From contig NZ_CP054143.1 of assembly GCF_013284055.1 (NCBI RefSeq), forward strand, positions 620,001 to 684,000: a stretch of DNA of 64,000 nt, in the 5' to 3' direction. This document shows positions 45,014 to 53,899 of this stretch, in pieces. This DNA is from Deefgea piscis (lineage in GTDB: Bacteria > Pseudomonadota > Gammaproteobacteria > Burkholderiales > Chitinibacteraceae). The translations under genes were made by a program, and so were the position numbers. The number at the start of each line of letters is the position of its first letter. The first letter of the stretch is position 1. The notes beneath the pieces are model-generated. The model did not search any database. It had not been told where the DNA came from and was given only the letters and a program-made list of their open reading frames with translations.

Positions 45014-48000
45014 TTAATGCTGCACTTTTTTACGCTTGCTACTCATCCATTGCACAAAATCATCGACAAAAGTAAACACCACCGGAATCACCAATAAGCT
45101 CAAAAAGGTCGAGGTAATTAAGCCGCCAATGACGGCAATCGCCATCGGGGCACGAAAACTCGAATCCACGCCCCAACCCATCGCAATCGGCAACATCCCC
45201 GCGCCCATCGCAATCGTCGTCATCACAATCGGCCGCGCGCGTTTACGCCCTGCATCCATCAAGGCATCAAAGCGCGCCATCCCTTCTCGACGGGCAACAA
45301 TGGCGTATTCAACCAATAAAATCGAATTTTTAGTCGCGACCCCCATCAACATAATCAAGCCAATTAAGGTCGGCATTGAAAACGAACTGTGGGTCAGCAA
45401 TAAGGCCACAAAAGCACCACCAATCGATAAAGGCAGCGCCGCTAAAATAGTCACTGGCTGCATAAAATCGCGGAACAACAGCACCAGCACCATATAAATA
45501 CACAACACCCCTGTGAGCATCGCCAAACCAAAGCTGGCAAACAGTTTTTTCATTTCTTCCGCATCGCCAAACACCGCTCGGGTGACCCCAGCTGGCAGGT
45601 TTTTTAAGCTCGGTAACTGATCGGCCTCCGCACTGGCTTCACCTAAAGTTCGGCCATTGAGTTCAACGTCAAAAATCACATTACGCGCTCTATCGTAACG
45701 GCTAATCACACTGGGGCCGCTACCAATCTCCACCGTGGCCACCTGCCCGAGCATCACATCACCCTGCGTGGACGGCACACGCAAACGCTTGATTTGCTCA
45801 AGATCGCTACGAAATGAATCCGGTAAGCGCACCACAATCGGTATTTGTCGTTCGGGTAGATTGAGCTTGGCCAGCGCCGTATCAAAGTCGCCCACTGTCG
45901 CCACCCGAATGGTGTCGGCAATCGCCAACGCGGTGACGCCCATCTCGGCGGCTTTACTCATATCAGGACGGATAATTAATTCAGGGCGAACCAAACTGGC
46001 GCTCGACGTAACCGCACCAATGCCGTTTAAAGTGCGTAAGTCTTTTTCCACCGCTTTGGCAGCAACAGCTAAAGCTTCAGGATCGTCCGACTTAATAATC
46101 ATTTGTAGCTTTTCACCATTTTGCCCTAGCCCGACCGTGACCCTCGCCCCAGGAATCACTCGCAATAACTCACGCAACTCTTGCTCCAGCACGGTTTTTT
46201 TCGCGCGCTCAGAGCGTGACACCAACGTCAACGTTAAGCTGGCTTTATTCACGCCGCTACTGCCACCAGCAAAAGGGTCAGATCCGGCCTTGCCATCGCC
46301 TACTGCGGTATAAATTCGGGTAATAAACGGCAATGGGGCTAAGATTTTTCGCGCTTGATCGGCGGCTAAATAAGTGTCGTTCAATGTGGCGCCGGGCGGT
46401 AACTCGATTTTGACCAAGGTTTGCGAGCGATCATCTGGCGGAACAAAACCCGTTGGCAATAATGGCACCAAAGCTAAAGACGCAATAAAAAACACAATCG
46501 AGCAAATCGCGGTGATTTTACGATGTCGCAAGCACCACGCCGCGCAGCGCAGATACGCCAATTTTAAACGCCCTTCTTGCTCAGCATGCGGCATCGGTTT
46601 AAGTAAATACGCCGCCATCATTGGCGTGAGTAAACGGGCAACGACCAACGATGCCATCACCGCTAGCGCAGCGGTCCAGCCAAAGGGTTTAAAGAATTTA
46701 CCCGGAATACCGCTCATAAACGCTGTTGGCAAAAACACCGCCACCAAAGCAAACGTTGTCGCCACCACCGCTAGACCAATTTCATCGGCCGCTTCCATCG
46801 CCGCTTGGTACGGCGATTTACCCATGCGCAAATGGCGCACGATGTTTTCAATTTCAACAATCGCATCGTCGACCAAAATCCCGACCACCAAGGCCAGCGA
46901 CAATAAGGTCACGGTATTAAGGGTAAAGCCGAATAAATACATGCCGATAAAAGTCGGCAAAATCGATAGGGGCAAAGCGGCGGCCGAAACTAAAGTCGCG
47001 CGCCAATCACGCAAAAAGAACCATACAACAATCACGGCCAGCAACGCGCCTTCATACAATAAGCCCATCGAGCCATCAAACTCGTCTTGCACTGGGGCCG
47101 CCATATCATAAGCGGGGTTGAGTATCAGGGCAGGATGCTCAAGCTGTAATTGCGCGAGGGCCTTTTTAACTGCAGCAGCCACTTCGGTCTCACTGGCGCC
47201 GCGCGCACGGGTGATTTCAAAGCCAACTACCGGCTGGCCATCGAGCTGAGCGATAGAACGGCGCTCGGCAATGGTGTCGTGGATGCTGGCAATTTGATCG
47301 AGACGAATCCGACGGCCATCAGGTAAAGACAGCTCGGTTTGTGCCAACTCGGCCGCCGTCGTGGCCGCAATAATGGTGCGTAAAGCTTGCTCTGAGCCAC
47401 CCAAATCGGCACGGCCACCAGAAGCGTCTTTTTGCGTTCGCGCCAATTGCCGTGAAATATCGCTACTACTCACGCCAAGCGCAGCCATGCGCGCTGGATC
47501 GAGCTCAATTTGCACTTGCCGCGTGACCCCGCCAACGCGAGAAACCTTCCCCACGCCAGGAATCGCCCGAATCACGCGCGTGATTTTGTTGTCGACCAAC
47601 CAAGACAGCTGCTCTTCATCAAGCTGTGGATCGGCAACGGTATACACCAGAAATGGCACGCCAGAAAACTCGACCTTACCAATAATCGGATCTTTTAAAT
47701 CCGCCGGTAAATCACTACGCACATTGGAAACCGCGTCTCGCACATCGTCAACGGCTTCATTAATGGGTTTTTCCAGCTCAAACTCGACGGTCATGCCAAC
47801 CACGCCATCGCTGATATTACTGTACACGTGTTTCACGCCTTGCAAGGCTGAGACTGAATTTTCTAGCTTTCGCGCCACCTCGGTTTCTAGCTGAGCGGGG
47901 GCTGCGCCCTCCAAAACCGCAGTCACCGTTACCATCGGCAATTCGATATCTGGAAAGTCTTGCACCTTCATTTGGCTAAACGACCACAAACCGCCCAATG

Positions 48001-48064
48001 AAAGCAGTACAAATAGCATAATGGCCGGTATCGGATTTTTAATCGACCAAGCAGAAAAATTCAT
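45014..48064 (-). CDS. RND efflux pump inner-membrane transporter
   Basis: This 1016-residue transporter of the HAE family drives drug or solute export with protons. It has one N-terminal membrane helix, a large periplasmic loop, helices 2-6, a second loop and helices 8-12. The proton-relay aspartate pair is visible in helix 4 (VVGILVDDAIVEIENIV). GGSSGVNKASLTL lies in the second porter loop, and the C-terminal MGVATKNSILLVEYAI carries the lysine. It resembles the MdtB/MdtC and MexF-like branch more than AcrB itself, but the substrate is unknown. It is the third gene of an OMF-MFP-RND operon under a divergent TetR regulator. A 49-bp repeat ends 11 bases before its ATG. Confidence 0.95.
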   Translation of the reverse strand: MNFSAWSIKNPIPAIMLFVLLSLGGLWSFSQMKVQDFPDIELPMVTVTAVLEGAAPAQLETEVARKLENSVSALQGVKHVYSNISDGVVGMTVEFELEKPINEAVDDVRDAVSNVRSDLPADLKDPIIGKVEFSGVPFLVYTVADPQLDEEQLSWLVDNKITRVIRAIPGVGKVSRVGGVTRQVQIELDPARMAALGVSSSDISRQLARTQKDASGGRADLGGSEQALRTIIAATTAAELAQTELSLPDGRRIRLDQIASIHDTIAERRSIAQLDGQPVVGFEITRARGASETEVAAAVKKALAQLQLEHPALILNPAYDMAAPVQDEFDGSMGLLYEGALLAVIVVWFFLRDWRATLVSAAALPLSILPTFIGMYLFGFTLNTVTLLSLALVVGILVDDAIVEIENIVRHLRMGKSPYQAAMEAADEIGLAVVATTFALVAVFLPTAFMSGIPGKFFKPFGWTAALAVMASLVVARLLTPMMAAYLLKPMPHAEQEGRLKLAYLRCAAWCLRHRKITAICSIVFFIASLALVPLLPTGFVPPDDRSQTLVKIELPPGATLNDTYLAADQARKILAPLPFITRIYTAVGDGKAGSDPFAGGSSGVNKASLTLTLVSRSERAKKTVLEQELRELLRVIPGARVTVGLGQNGEKLQMIIKSDDPEALAVAAKAVEKDLRTLNGIGAVTSSASLVRPELIIRPDMSKAAEMGVTALAIADTIRVATVGDFDTALAKLNLPERQIPIVVRLPDSFRSDLEQIKRLRVPSTQGDVMLGQVATVEIGSGPSVISRYDRARNVIFDVELNGRTLGEASAEADQLPSLKNLPAGVTRAVFGDAEEMKKLFASFGLAMLTGVLCIYMVLVLLFRDFMQPVTILAALPLSIGGAFVALLLTHSSFSMPTLIGLIMLMGVATKNSILLVEYAIVARREGMARFDALMDAGRKRARPIVMTTIAMGAGMLPIAMGWGVDSSFRAPMAIAVIGGLITSTFLSLLVIPVVFTFVDDFVQWMSSKRKKVQH

Positions 48065-48075
48065 TGTGCATCCCT

Positions 48076-48124
48076 GGGTATATCAACGAAAAGCTTTCAA
48101 ATTAAAGTCTACAAGCTAATACCT
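48076..48124. repeat. 49-bp hairpin repeat, copy 6, between the efflux MFP and RND genes
   Basis: The ends are GGGTAT / ATACCT, with CTTTCAAATTAAAG in the centre. On the minus strand it lies immediately upstream of the RND gene's ribosome site. Confidence 0.75.
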
Positions 48125-48196
48125 AATAGACAAGACACAATATAAATTGGCGACATACTGCCAATCGATTAAGGCGCTTAATCTCACTGGCTTGGC

Positions 48197-49321
48197 TTAC
48201 TTAACAACCCGTACCACATCACCATCAGCTAAAAAGCCGGCACCGCTGGCCACCACCGAGGTATTCGGAGCCAAACCTTCGACTTCCATCATGCCGTCAG
48301 CCTGACGCCCCAATTTCACACGCACTTGCTTCACTTTATGATCGGCTTGCAACACAAACACATTGGCAAAACCATCGCGTAATAAGATCGCACTGCCCGG
48401 TAGCGCCAAGGCCCGAGTTTGGCCAATCGCAATCTGGCCTTTCGCAAACATCCCAGGTTTGGCTTCAGCCAAAGGATCGGCCGCTGTTTTTAGATCGACA
48501 TACACCAGCACATTGCGGGTTTTCATATCAATCGTGGGCGCAATATTTCGTACCGTACCTTGCACCGTTTTGCCCGTAGGTAGCAGCAAAGACACCGTTT
48601 GCCCGGCTTTAATGCGGTTACTTTCAGCAGCCGTTACCTCTGCCTGCCATTCCAAGCGAGCTTGCCGTACTAAACGAAACAACTCTTGCCCTGGCTGGCT
48701 CACCGCCCCCAAGCTAGCGCTGCGTGCCGAGATCACCCCATCATCGGGTGCCACAATGCGCGTTTGACTCAAGCGAACTTGCGCACTGGCCACTTGCGCT
48801 TTAGCCGATTGCACTCGCGCTTTGGCCATCATTTCTTTAGTAAAAGCTTCGGTTTTTTGTTGTTCTGACATGGCGCCGGTATTGCCCAGTTGCCGCACCC
48901 GATTGGCATTTTGCTGTGCTTCGCCTAATGCGGCCTCGGTTTCAGCTAACGCGGCTTTGGCTTGGGCTACTTCGGCCTGAATCGTTGCATCATTGTATCG
49001 AGCGAGTACTTGGCCTTTTTTGACCCGATCACCAATGGCGGCATTCAGTTGAGTTAAGCGTAAGCCGCCCAATTCAGTACCAATGGATGACTCTTGCCAT
49101 GGCAAAACATTGCCATTAGCGGCAATCGTTTGCGCCCACTCCATCGATTTGGGTTGAATCATCCGCACCGTCAATACCGGTTTACTACCCACGGTTTTTT
49201 TGTCGGCTGAATCGGCACGCACCATCGCAGCGGTCAATGTCAAACCCGCGAGCAGCGCAAACATGCTGATACTCAATACCATGCCACGTCGCACTGGGAA
49301 TCGCTTTAATACATCCTTCAT
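48197..49321 (-). CDS. RND efflux membrane-fusion (periplasmic adaptor) protein
   Basis: This 374-residue HlyD/AcrA-type adaptor links pump and outer-membrane channel. An N-terminal membrane anchor (about residues 14-35, no lipobox) is followed by a lipoyl half-motif, a coiled-coil hairpin (about 95-160, rich in Ala, Glu and Gln), the second lipoyl half (VRLSQTRIVAPDDGVI) and beta-barrel domains. The frame opens at 49351, but the ATG at 49321 has a GGAG ribosome site with a seven-base gap and is chosen. It lies between the outer-membrane channel gene and the RND pump gene. Confidence 0.93.
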   Translation of the reverse strand: MKDVLKRFPVRRGMVLSISMFALLAGLTLTAAMVRADSADKKTVGSKPVLTVRMIQPKSMEWAQTIAANGNVLPWQESSIGTELGGLRLTQLNAAIGDRVKKGQVLARYNDATIQAEVAQAKAALAETEAALGEAQQNANRVRQLGNTGAMSEQQKTEAFTKEMMAKARVQSAKAQVASAQVRLSQTRIVAPDDGVISARSASLGAVSQPGQELFRLVRQARLEWQAEVTAAESNRIKAGQTVSLLLPTGKTVQGTVRNIAPTIDMKTRNVLVYVDLKTAADPLAEAKPGMFAKGQIAIGQTRALALPGSAILLRDGFANVFVLQADHKVKQVRVKLGRQADGMMEVEGLAPNTSVVASGAGFLADGDVVRVVK

Positions 49322-49331
49322 TACCCTACTC

Positions 49332-49380
49332 CAGTATAAGTTCATACTCATTATCTAGATTGAATTTGCAAGCAATACCC
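49332..49380. repeat. 49-bp hairpin repeat, copy 7 (degenerate), between the OMF and MFP genes
   Basis: The left end is degenerate (CAGTAT) and the right end is AGCAATACCC. It fills the gap between the channel gene and the adaptor gene. Its right edge is the first base of the TAG stop (49380-49382), and its left edge overlaps the GGAG ribosome site of the adaptor. Confidence 0.6.
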
Positions 49381-50801
49381 TACTTGACGATCGCTTCTTC
49401 ACGAATGCCATCGACTGGCCATTGACCACCCACCGCTTTGTAGAGCGCAATCCATAAGGACAATTGATCGCGCTGCAAAGCCATTTGTTTCACTTGTGCG
49501 CCCAGTAAAAAACGCCGCGAGACTTCCAAATCCAATAAGCTGGCACTGCCGGCTTGCCACATGGCGTTGCTAGCATCTTGCTGCTGCTGATAACCCGCCA
49601 CCGATCGCTGCATGGCGGCAATGCGGCGTTGATTGCCATCGAGCTGCTGCAAGGTCTGCTCAACTTCACGTACCGCAAACCGCACCTTTTGCTGATAAGC
49701 CGCTAGCGCCTGATCGTAGCGCGCCACCGCGGCGGCTTCTTCGGACTTTAAGCGTCCAGCGTTAAATATGGGCAGTTTCAATGTGGGGCCAAACGACCAA
49801 GCATTGCCATTGATCGACAGACTGCCGACCTCTTGCTGACCCAAGCTAATCACACCAAACAAACTCAGCGACGGCAATTGTGCCACTTTACTAATCCCGA
49901 CTTCGGCCGCCGCCATATTGACGTTTTCAGCAGCCACGCGAATGTCGAAGCGTTGCGTAATCACAATCGCTGGCACAGCATTCATCGCAAAACCCACCGG
50001 CTGCGGCAAGCGCGGTGCGCCTTGCTCAAGCTGAGCGTTCACTTGCTGGGCAGACCAACCGGTTAAAGCCACTAAGGCTTGCTTGGCCATGCCAATGCCT
50101 TCTTGCGTTTCGACCCACTGCGCCAAGGCATCAGCGCTACTGGCATCGAGTAAAGCCACGTCCACTGGGCTAGCAAGGCCGACTTGTTCTTTTTCCTGCG
50201 TTAATTGCAAACTGTGATTTCGCGACTTTAAATCCAGCGCCACAATCTCAGCCAAAGCTTGATATGCGCGTAATGCCACATAGGCATTGGCGACTTCGGC
50301 CGCCACGCTCGCTCGCGCATCTTGCCATTCGATGGTTCTGGCCGATAAATTGGCCAGTAGATTTTTTTCTGCCGTGCGCACCCCACCCCATAGATCGATC
50401 TCCCAGCTGGCATCGAGTCCAACGCTGCCCGCATTGATGGGCTGCGCAGGGGCGATCATCGTGTTGTGACTGCGCGAGCCACTCGCCGTTGCGCCCACGG
50501 TGGGCCATAAATAGGCTTTAGTGGCGTAGGCTTTGGCGCGCGCTTCACGAATCCGCGCTTCGGCCAGTTCTAAAGTGGGGTTCGCTTGTTGCGCAGCATT
50601 GAGTAAGGTGTTGAGTACCGGATCTTGCCAAGATTGCCACCACACTTGCTGCTCGGCGAGGTGGCTGGTGGTCGGCAATGGCGTCTGCCAAGCGCTCGCT
50701 TTGGGCGCCAGCTGCGCAGACTCAGGCTGCGGCAAGGTAACGGCACAACCACTAACGGTGCCGAGCAGACTCAGCAAGAGCAAATTTAAACAGTGACGCA
50801 T
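49380..50801 (-). CDS. RND efflux outer-membrane channel lipoprotein, NodT/OprM family
   Basis: This 473-residue TolC-like channel is a lipoprotein (signal with lipobox VSGC, Cys19). Two outer-membrane-efflux repeats follow, with family features such as QVWWQSWQDPVLNTLL, LDASWEIDLWGGVR and FGPTLKLPIFNAGRL. It is the first gene of the efflux operon, an order (channel, adaptor, pump) seen in several betaproteobacteria. The promoter lies in the divergent region with the TetR gene, next to a perfect palindrome. Confidence 0.94.
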   Translation of the reverse strand: MRHCLNLLLLSLLGTVSGCAVTLPQPESAQLAPKASAWQTPLPTTSHLAEQQVWWQSWQDPVLNTLLNAAQQANPTLELAEARIREARAKAYATKAYLWPTVGATASGSRSHNTMIAPAQPINAGSVGLDASWEIDLWGGVRTAEKNLLANLSARTIEWQDARASVAAEVANAYVALRAYQALAEIVALDLKSRNHSLQLTQEKEQVGLASPVDVALLDASSADALAQWVETQEGIGMAKQALVALTGWSAQQVNAQLEQGAPRLPQPVGFAMNAVPAIVITQRFDIRVAAENVNMAAAEVGISKVAQLPSLSLFGVISLGQQEVGSLSINGNAWSFGPTLKLPIFNAGRLKSEEAAAVARYDQALAAYQQKVRFAVREVEQTLQQLDGNQRRIAAMQRSVAGYQQQQDASNAMWQAGSASLLDLEVSRRFLLGAQVKQMALQRDQLSLWIALYKAVGGQWPVDGIREEAIVK

Positions 50802-50901
50802 ACAGGCGGCAGTTCCCTAAGTCAGTAGAAATGCATTTCAACGACAAATACAAGCAGCGCGAAAGTGAAATTCATTGAGGCCAAGCGAAGAAATGCTAAA
50901 C

Positions 50902-50920
50902 TGACCGAACGGTTCGGTCA
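50902..50920. promoter_or_regulatory. Probable TetR operator
   Basis: A perfect 19-bp palindrome, TGACCGAAC-G-GTTCGGTCA, lies between the divergent efflux operon and tetR-type gene. Position and symmetry are those of an autoregulated TetR operator. Confidence 0.75.
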
Positions 50921-50952
50921 ATGACCAATGAATATTTATTTTGGGTATCGAT

Positions 50953-51567
50953 ATGCCAAGTTCCAGCCCGCTAAATCAAGCCAAACGTCAGCAAATCCTC
51001 GACGGCGCGCGACGCATCTTTATTGAATTGGGTTTTGCCAGCAGCAGCGTAGAAAAAATCGCTAAAGCAGCCGGCGTTGCCAAAGGCACGATTTATAATT
51101 ATTTCGACAGCAAAGAAGCGCTATTTGTCGCCTTGATTGCTGGCGAGTGCGGCGGCGAAACACACTTGCCTGCGCTAACCCAATTACTGGACGCACCGAT
51201 TGAAGCGGTATTAAACCGCTTTGCTCATCAATGGCTGAGTAGTTTATTACAAGAAGAGCAAGCGGCATTGTTTCGGATTGTATTAGCAGAAGTAATGCAG
51301 TTCCCGGCGCTCGGACAATTAATCGAGTCATCAGGGCCGGCGCAGGTGGTGCAACGGCTGAGTGAGTATTTGGCCCAATTAAATCAAGATGAAATACTAC
51401 AGATCGATGATGCCAGATTGGCTGCTGAACAATTATTAGCGCTCAGCGATGCCGGCATCACACGACAAATGCAACTCTCGGTCAGCAATCCCAGTTCAAA
51501 CCAGATTGAGCTGCATGTGAATAGTGCAGTGAACGTTTTTTTGCGGGCTTATCGTCGCGCTAATTAA
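50953..51567 (+). CDS. TetR-family repressor of the efflux operon
   Basis: This 204-residue regulator has an N-terminal helix-turn-helix (AKRQQILDGARRIFIELGF, then VEKIAKAAGVAKGTIYNYF) and a variable ligand-binding C-domain. It is divergent from the RND operon, and the 19-bp palindrome between them is a likely binding site, so it probably represses both units until a pump substrate binds. An upstream TTG (50941) is in frame, but the ATG at 50953 is preferred. The ribosome site is weak (GGGTAT). Confidence 0.92.
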   Translation: MPSSSPLNQAKRQQILDGARRIFIELGFASSSVEKIAKAAGVAKGTIYNYFDSKEALFVALIAGECGGETHLPALTQLLDAPIEAVLNRFAHQWLSSLLQEEQAALFRIVLAEVMQFPALGQLIESSGPAQVVQRLSEYLAQLNQDEILQIDDARLAAEQLLALSDAGITRQMQLSVSNPSSNQIELHVNSAVNVFLRAYRRAN

Positions 51568-51848
51568 GCCACCGCGAGTCGCTGCATTAATTGTTCGGCA
51601 TTGGGATCGTCCGCCAGCACCAGCCTGATTTTATTAAAGGCAGTGGCGGCCTCTTCTGGATATTTGCCATACGACACGACGCTGGCGTGTCGCCATCCCG
51701 CCGCCGTTAGCGTCTGCTTGGCAAATTTACTACCCTCGATACCGCCGCCGCCCAATTGCAACAAGGCTTGTTCGATCAGCACATGGGGGAATGGATTACG
51801 CGATAAGGTATTAAAATGCGTTGGGAATACTTCATCAAATGGCATCAT
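51564..51848 (-). CDS. Hypothetical small protein
   Basis: This protein of about 94 residues starts MMPFDEVFPTHFNTLSRNPF. It has no signal peptide and no motif that I recognise. A Gly-rich turn (LQLGGGGIEGSKFAK) and the C-terminal LADDPNAEQLMQRLAVA look protein-like. The frame is open to 51998, but the upstream part is Ser/Lys-rich and unlikely to be translated. Its stop overlaps the stop of the TetR gene tail to tail. It is divergent from nadE. Confidence 0.55.
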   Translation of the reverse strand: MMPFDEVFPTHFNTLSRNPFPHVLIEQALLQLGGGGIEGSKFAKQTLTAAGWRHASVVSYGKYPEEAATAFNKIRLVLADDPNAEQLMQRLAVA

Positions 51849-52129
51849 CAACTCACTCAAGCAAATTGAAAATGAATGGCTTGATGCACCCACTGCATCG
51901 GCTAATTCATTCTCTTCTTTCGTTTTTTTAGCGTTTCGCTTATGAAATAGCAAGCACTCACTGACAAACAACGAAACAAACCCTTCACCCAAAACCAATT
52001 GAGCAGCCGCCTCATCGACAGCTGATCTCGGTAGAAATCAATACACGCGACGCATCCCATCGCAATTTGCGCCCACACTGACCAGCATCCCGCTAAAATA
52101 GCGTTTTTACCTTGCCCAATTTGCTGCTC

Positions 52130-53728
52130 ATGAAAATCGCCCTTGCTCAAATCAACCCTATTGTTGGTGATATTGATGGCAACACCGAGCTTATTTTTGC
52201 TGCGGCTCGCGAAGCTGCCGCTGCTGGTGCTGATATTTTGCTCACCCCGGAATTAGCCCTCACTGGCTATCCACCGGAAGATTTATTACTGCGCCCAGCG
52301 TTTTTACAGCAATGTCGCGAAAAAATTGCGCGTTTCATTGATGAGCTTGACGGCATTACCTTGGTACTGGGCTACCCATCAAGGAGTGGCGACGAAATTT
52401 TTAACTCAGCATGCGCCATTCGCGATGGCAATTTTCTTGGCCGTTACGACAAATTACTCTTGCCAAATAACGCGGTTTTTGACGAAGTGCGTTACTTCAC
52501 GCCAGGCTGCACGCCATTCGTATTTGAACAAAATGGCGTTCAAGTCGGTATCGCCATTTGCGAAGACTTATGGGATACCGAGCCAGCTGCCGCCGCCAAA
52601 GACGAAGGTGCCGAGGTGTTATTGGTGCTGAATGCCTCGCCGTACCACCAAGCCAAACAAAGCACGCGCCGCGAGATTGCCCAGCAACGCGTAGAAGAAA
52701 ACGACTTACCGATTGTGTATTGCAATTTAGTTGGCGGCCAAGACGAGCTGGTTTTTGACGGCCACTCCTTTGCGCTAAATAAATCCGGTGAATTGGCCCT
52801 GCAATTACCGGCGTATCACAGCCAAATTGGCTACTGCGATTTTATCAATGGTGATATTCAAACCGCATCGATTGCTGCTGATGAGTCGATCGAAGCCAGT
52901 ATTTACGGCGCTTTGGTGCTAGGCGTACAAGATTATATTGGCAAAAATCGCTTCCCTGGCGTGCTACTCGGTCTCTCGGGTGGCATTGATTCGGCACTCA
53001 CTTTGGCCATTGCCGTGGATGCACTGGGCGCTGATAAAGTCCACGCGGTGATGATGCCATCGCGCTATACCGCTGATATTTCGGTGAATGATTCCCGCGA
53101 AATGATTGAAATTCTCGGCTGCCAATATTCAGAAATCGAAATTTGGCCGATGTACGAAAGTATGATGGCCGGATTAAAAGACGAATTTGCTGGCCGCGAA
53201 ATGGATACCACCGAAGAAAACTTGCAAAGCCGTATCAGGGGTATGCTGTTGATGGCTATGTCTAATAAAGGCGGCAAGCTGGTACTTACTACGGGTAATA
53301 AATCAGAAATGACTACCGGTTATGCCACCTTGTATGGCGACATGGCCGGCGGCTTTGCGGTATTAAAAGATATTGCCAAAACGCTGGTGTATCGCCTATC
53401 CAACTGGCGTAACACGCAAGGCGTGGTGATTCCTGAACGCATTATTACTCGCCCTCCTTCAGCCGAACTGCGCCCAGATCAAAAAGACCAAGACAGCCTG
53501 CCTGAGTACGAAGTGCTTGATGCCATTTTGGCCGCCTACGTTGAAGATAATCTGAGCATCGCCGAAATTATTGCGCAAGGCTATTCCGAAGCCGATGTGA
53601 ATAAGGTGGTGCGTTTACTCAAAATCAACGAGTACAAACGTCGCCAAGCACCAGTTGGCCCCCGCATTACCCAGCGCTCGTTTGGTAAAGATTGGCGAAT
53701 GCCGATTACCCAGCGCTTTACGCGTTAA
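52130..53728 (+). CDS. nadE: Glutamine-dependent NAD+ synthetase
   Basis: This 532-residue two-domain enzyme amidates nicotinic acid adenine dinucleotide, taking ammonia from glutamine. The N-terminal nitrilase-like domain (1-250) has the Glu-Lys-Cys triad in TPELALTGYPPEDLL, RYDKLLLPN and IAICEDLWD. The C-terminal synthetase domain has the ATP P-loop LLGLSGGIDSALTLA, then TTGNKSEMTTGYATLYGDMA. The start is set at the ATG giving MKIALAQINPIVGD. An excellent terminator follows. Confidence 0.97.
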   Translation: MKIALAQINPIVGDIDGNTELIFAAAREAAAAGADILLTPELALTGYPPEDLLLRPAFLQQCREKIARFIDELDGITLVLGYPSRSGDEIFNSACAIRDGNFLGRYDKLLLPNNAVFDEVRYFTPGCTPFVFEQNGVQVGIAICEDLWDTEPAAAAKDEGAEVLLVLNASPYHQAKQSTRREIAQQRVEENDLPIVYCNLVGGQDELVFDGHSFALNKSGELALQLPAYHSQIGYCDFINGDIQTASIAADESIEASIYGALVLGVQDYIGKNRFPGVLLGLSGGIDSALTLAIAVDALGADKVHAVMMPSRYTADISVNDSREMIEILGCQYSEIEIWPMYESMMAGLKDEFAGREMDTTEENLQSRIRGMLLMAMSNKGGKLVLTTGNKSEMTTGYATLYGDMAGGFAVLKDIAKTLVYRLSNWRNTQGVVIPERIITRPPSAELRPDQKDQDSLPEYEVLDAILAAYVEDNLSIAEIIAQGYSEADVNKVVRLLKINEYKRRQAPVGPRITQRSFGKDWRMPITQRFTR

Positions 53729-53750
53729 ATCGTTTTTTCTATTTGCGGTT

Positions 53751-53779
53751 AGCCCAAGCATGCATGCTTGGGCTTTTTC
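53751..53779 (+). terminator. Terminator of nadE
   Basis: A perfect palindrome (AGCCCAAGCATG / CATGCTTGGGCT) is followed by TTTTTC. Confidence 0.93.
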
Positions 53780-53899
53780 TTGCGCCAAACGATGTGCTGT
53801 TTCAAAAAACCGCAATAAATATGCCGATGCCGTATTTTGTAACAAAACATTCATCTTTCACTGTTACCTTACCGCCTCACACCAAACCATTGAGTTTGT

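Noticed and set aside
50943-50991. GGGTAT near the TetR start as another 49-bp repeat
   Set aside because: No ATACC end is found 49 bases away on either side.
51849-51998. N-terminal extension of the small hypothetical protein next to tetR
   Set aside because: Its sequence is low in protein character and would fill the promoter region shared with nadE.
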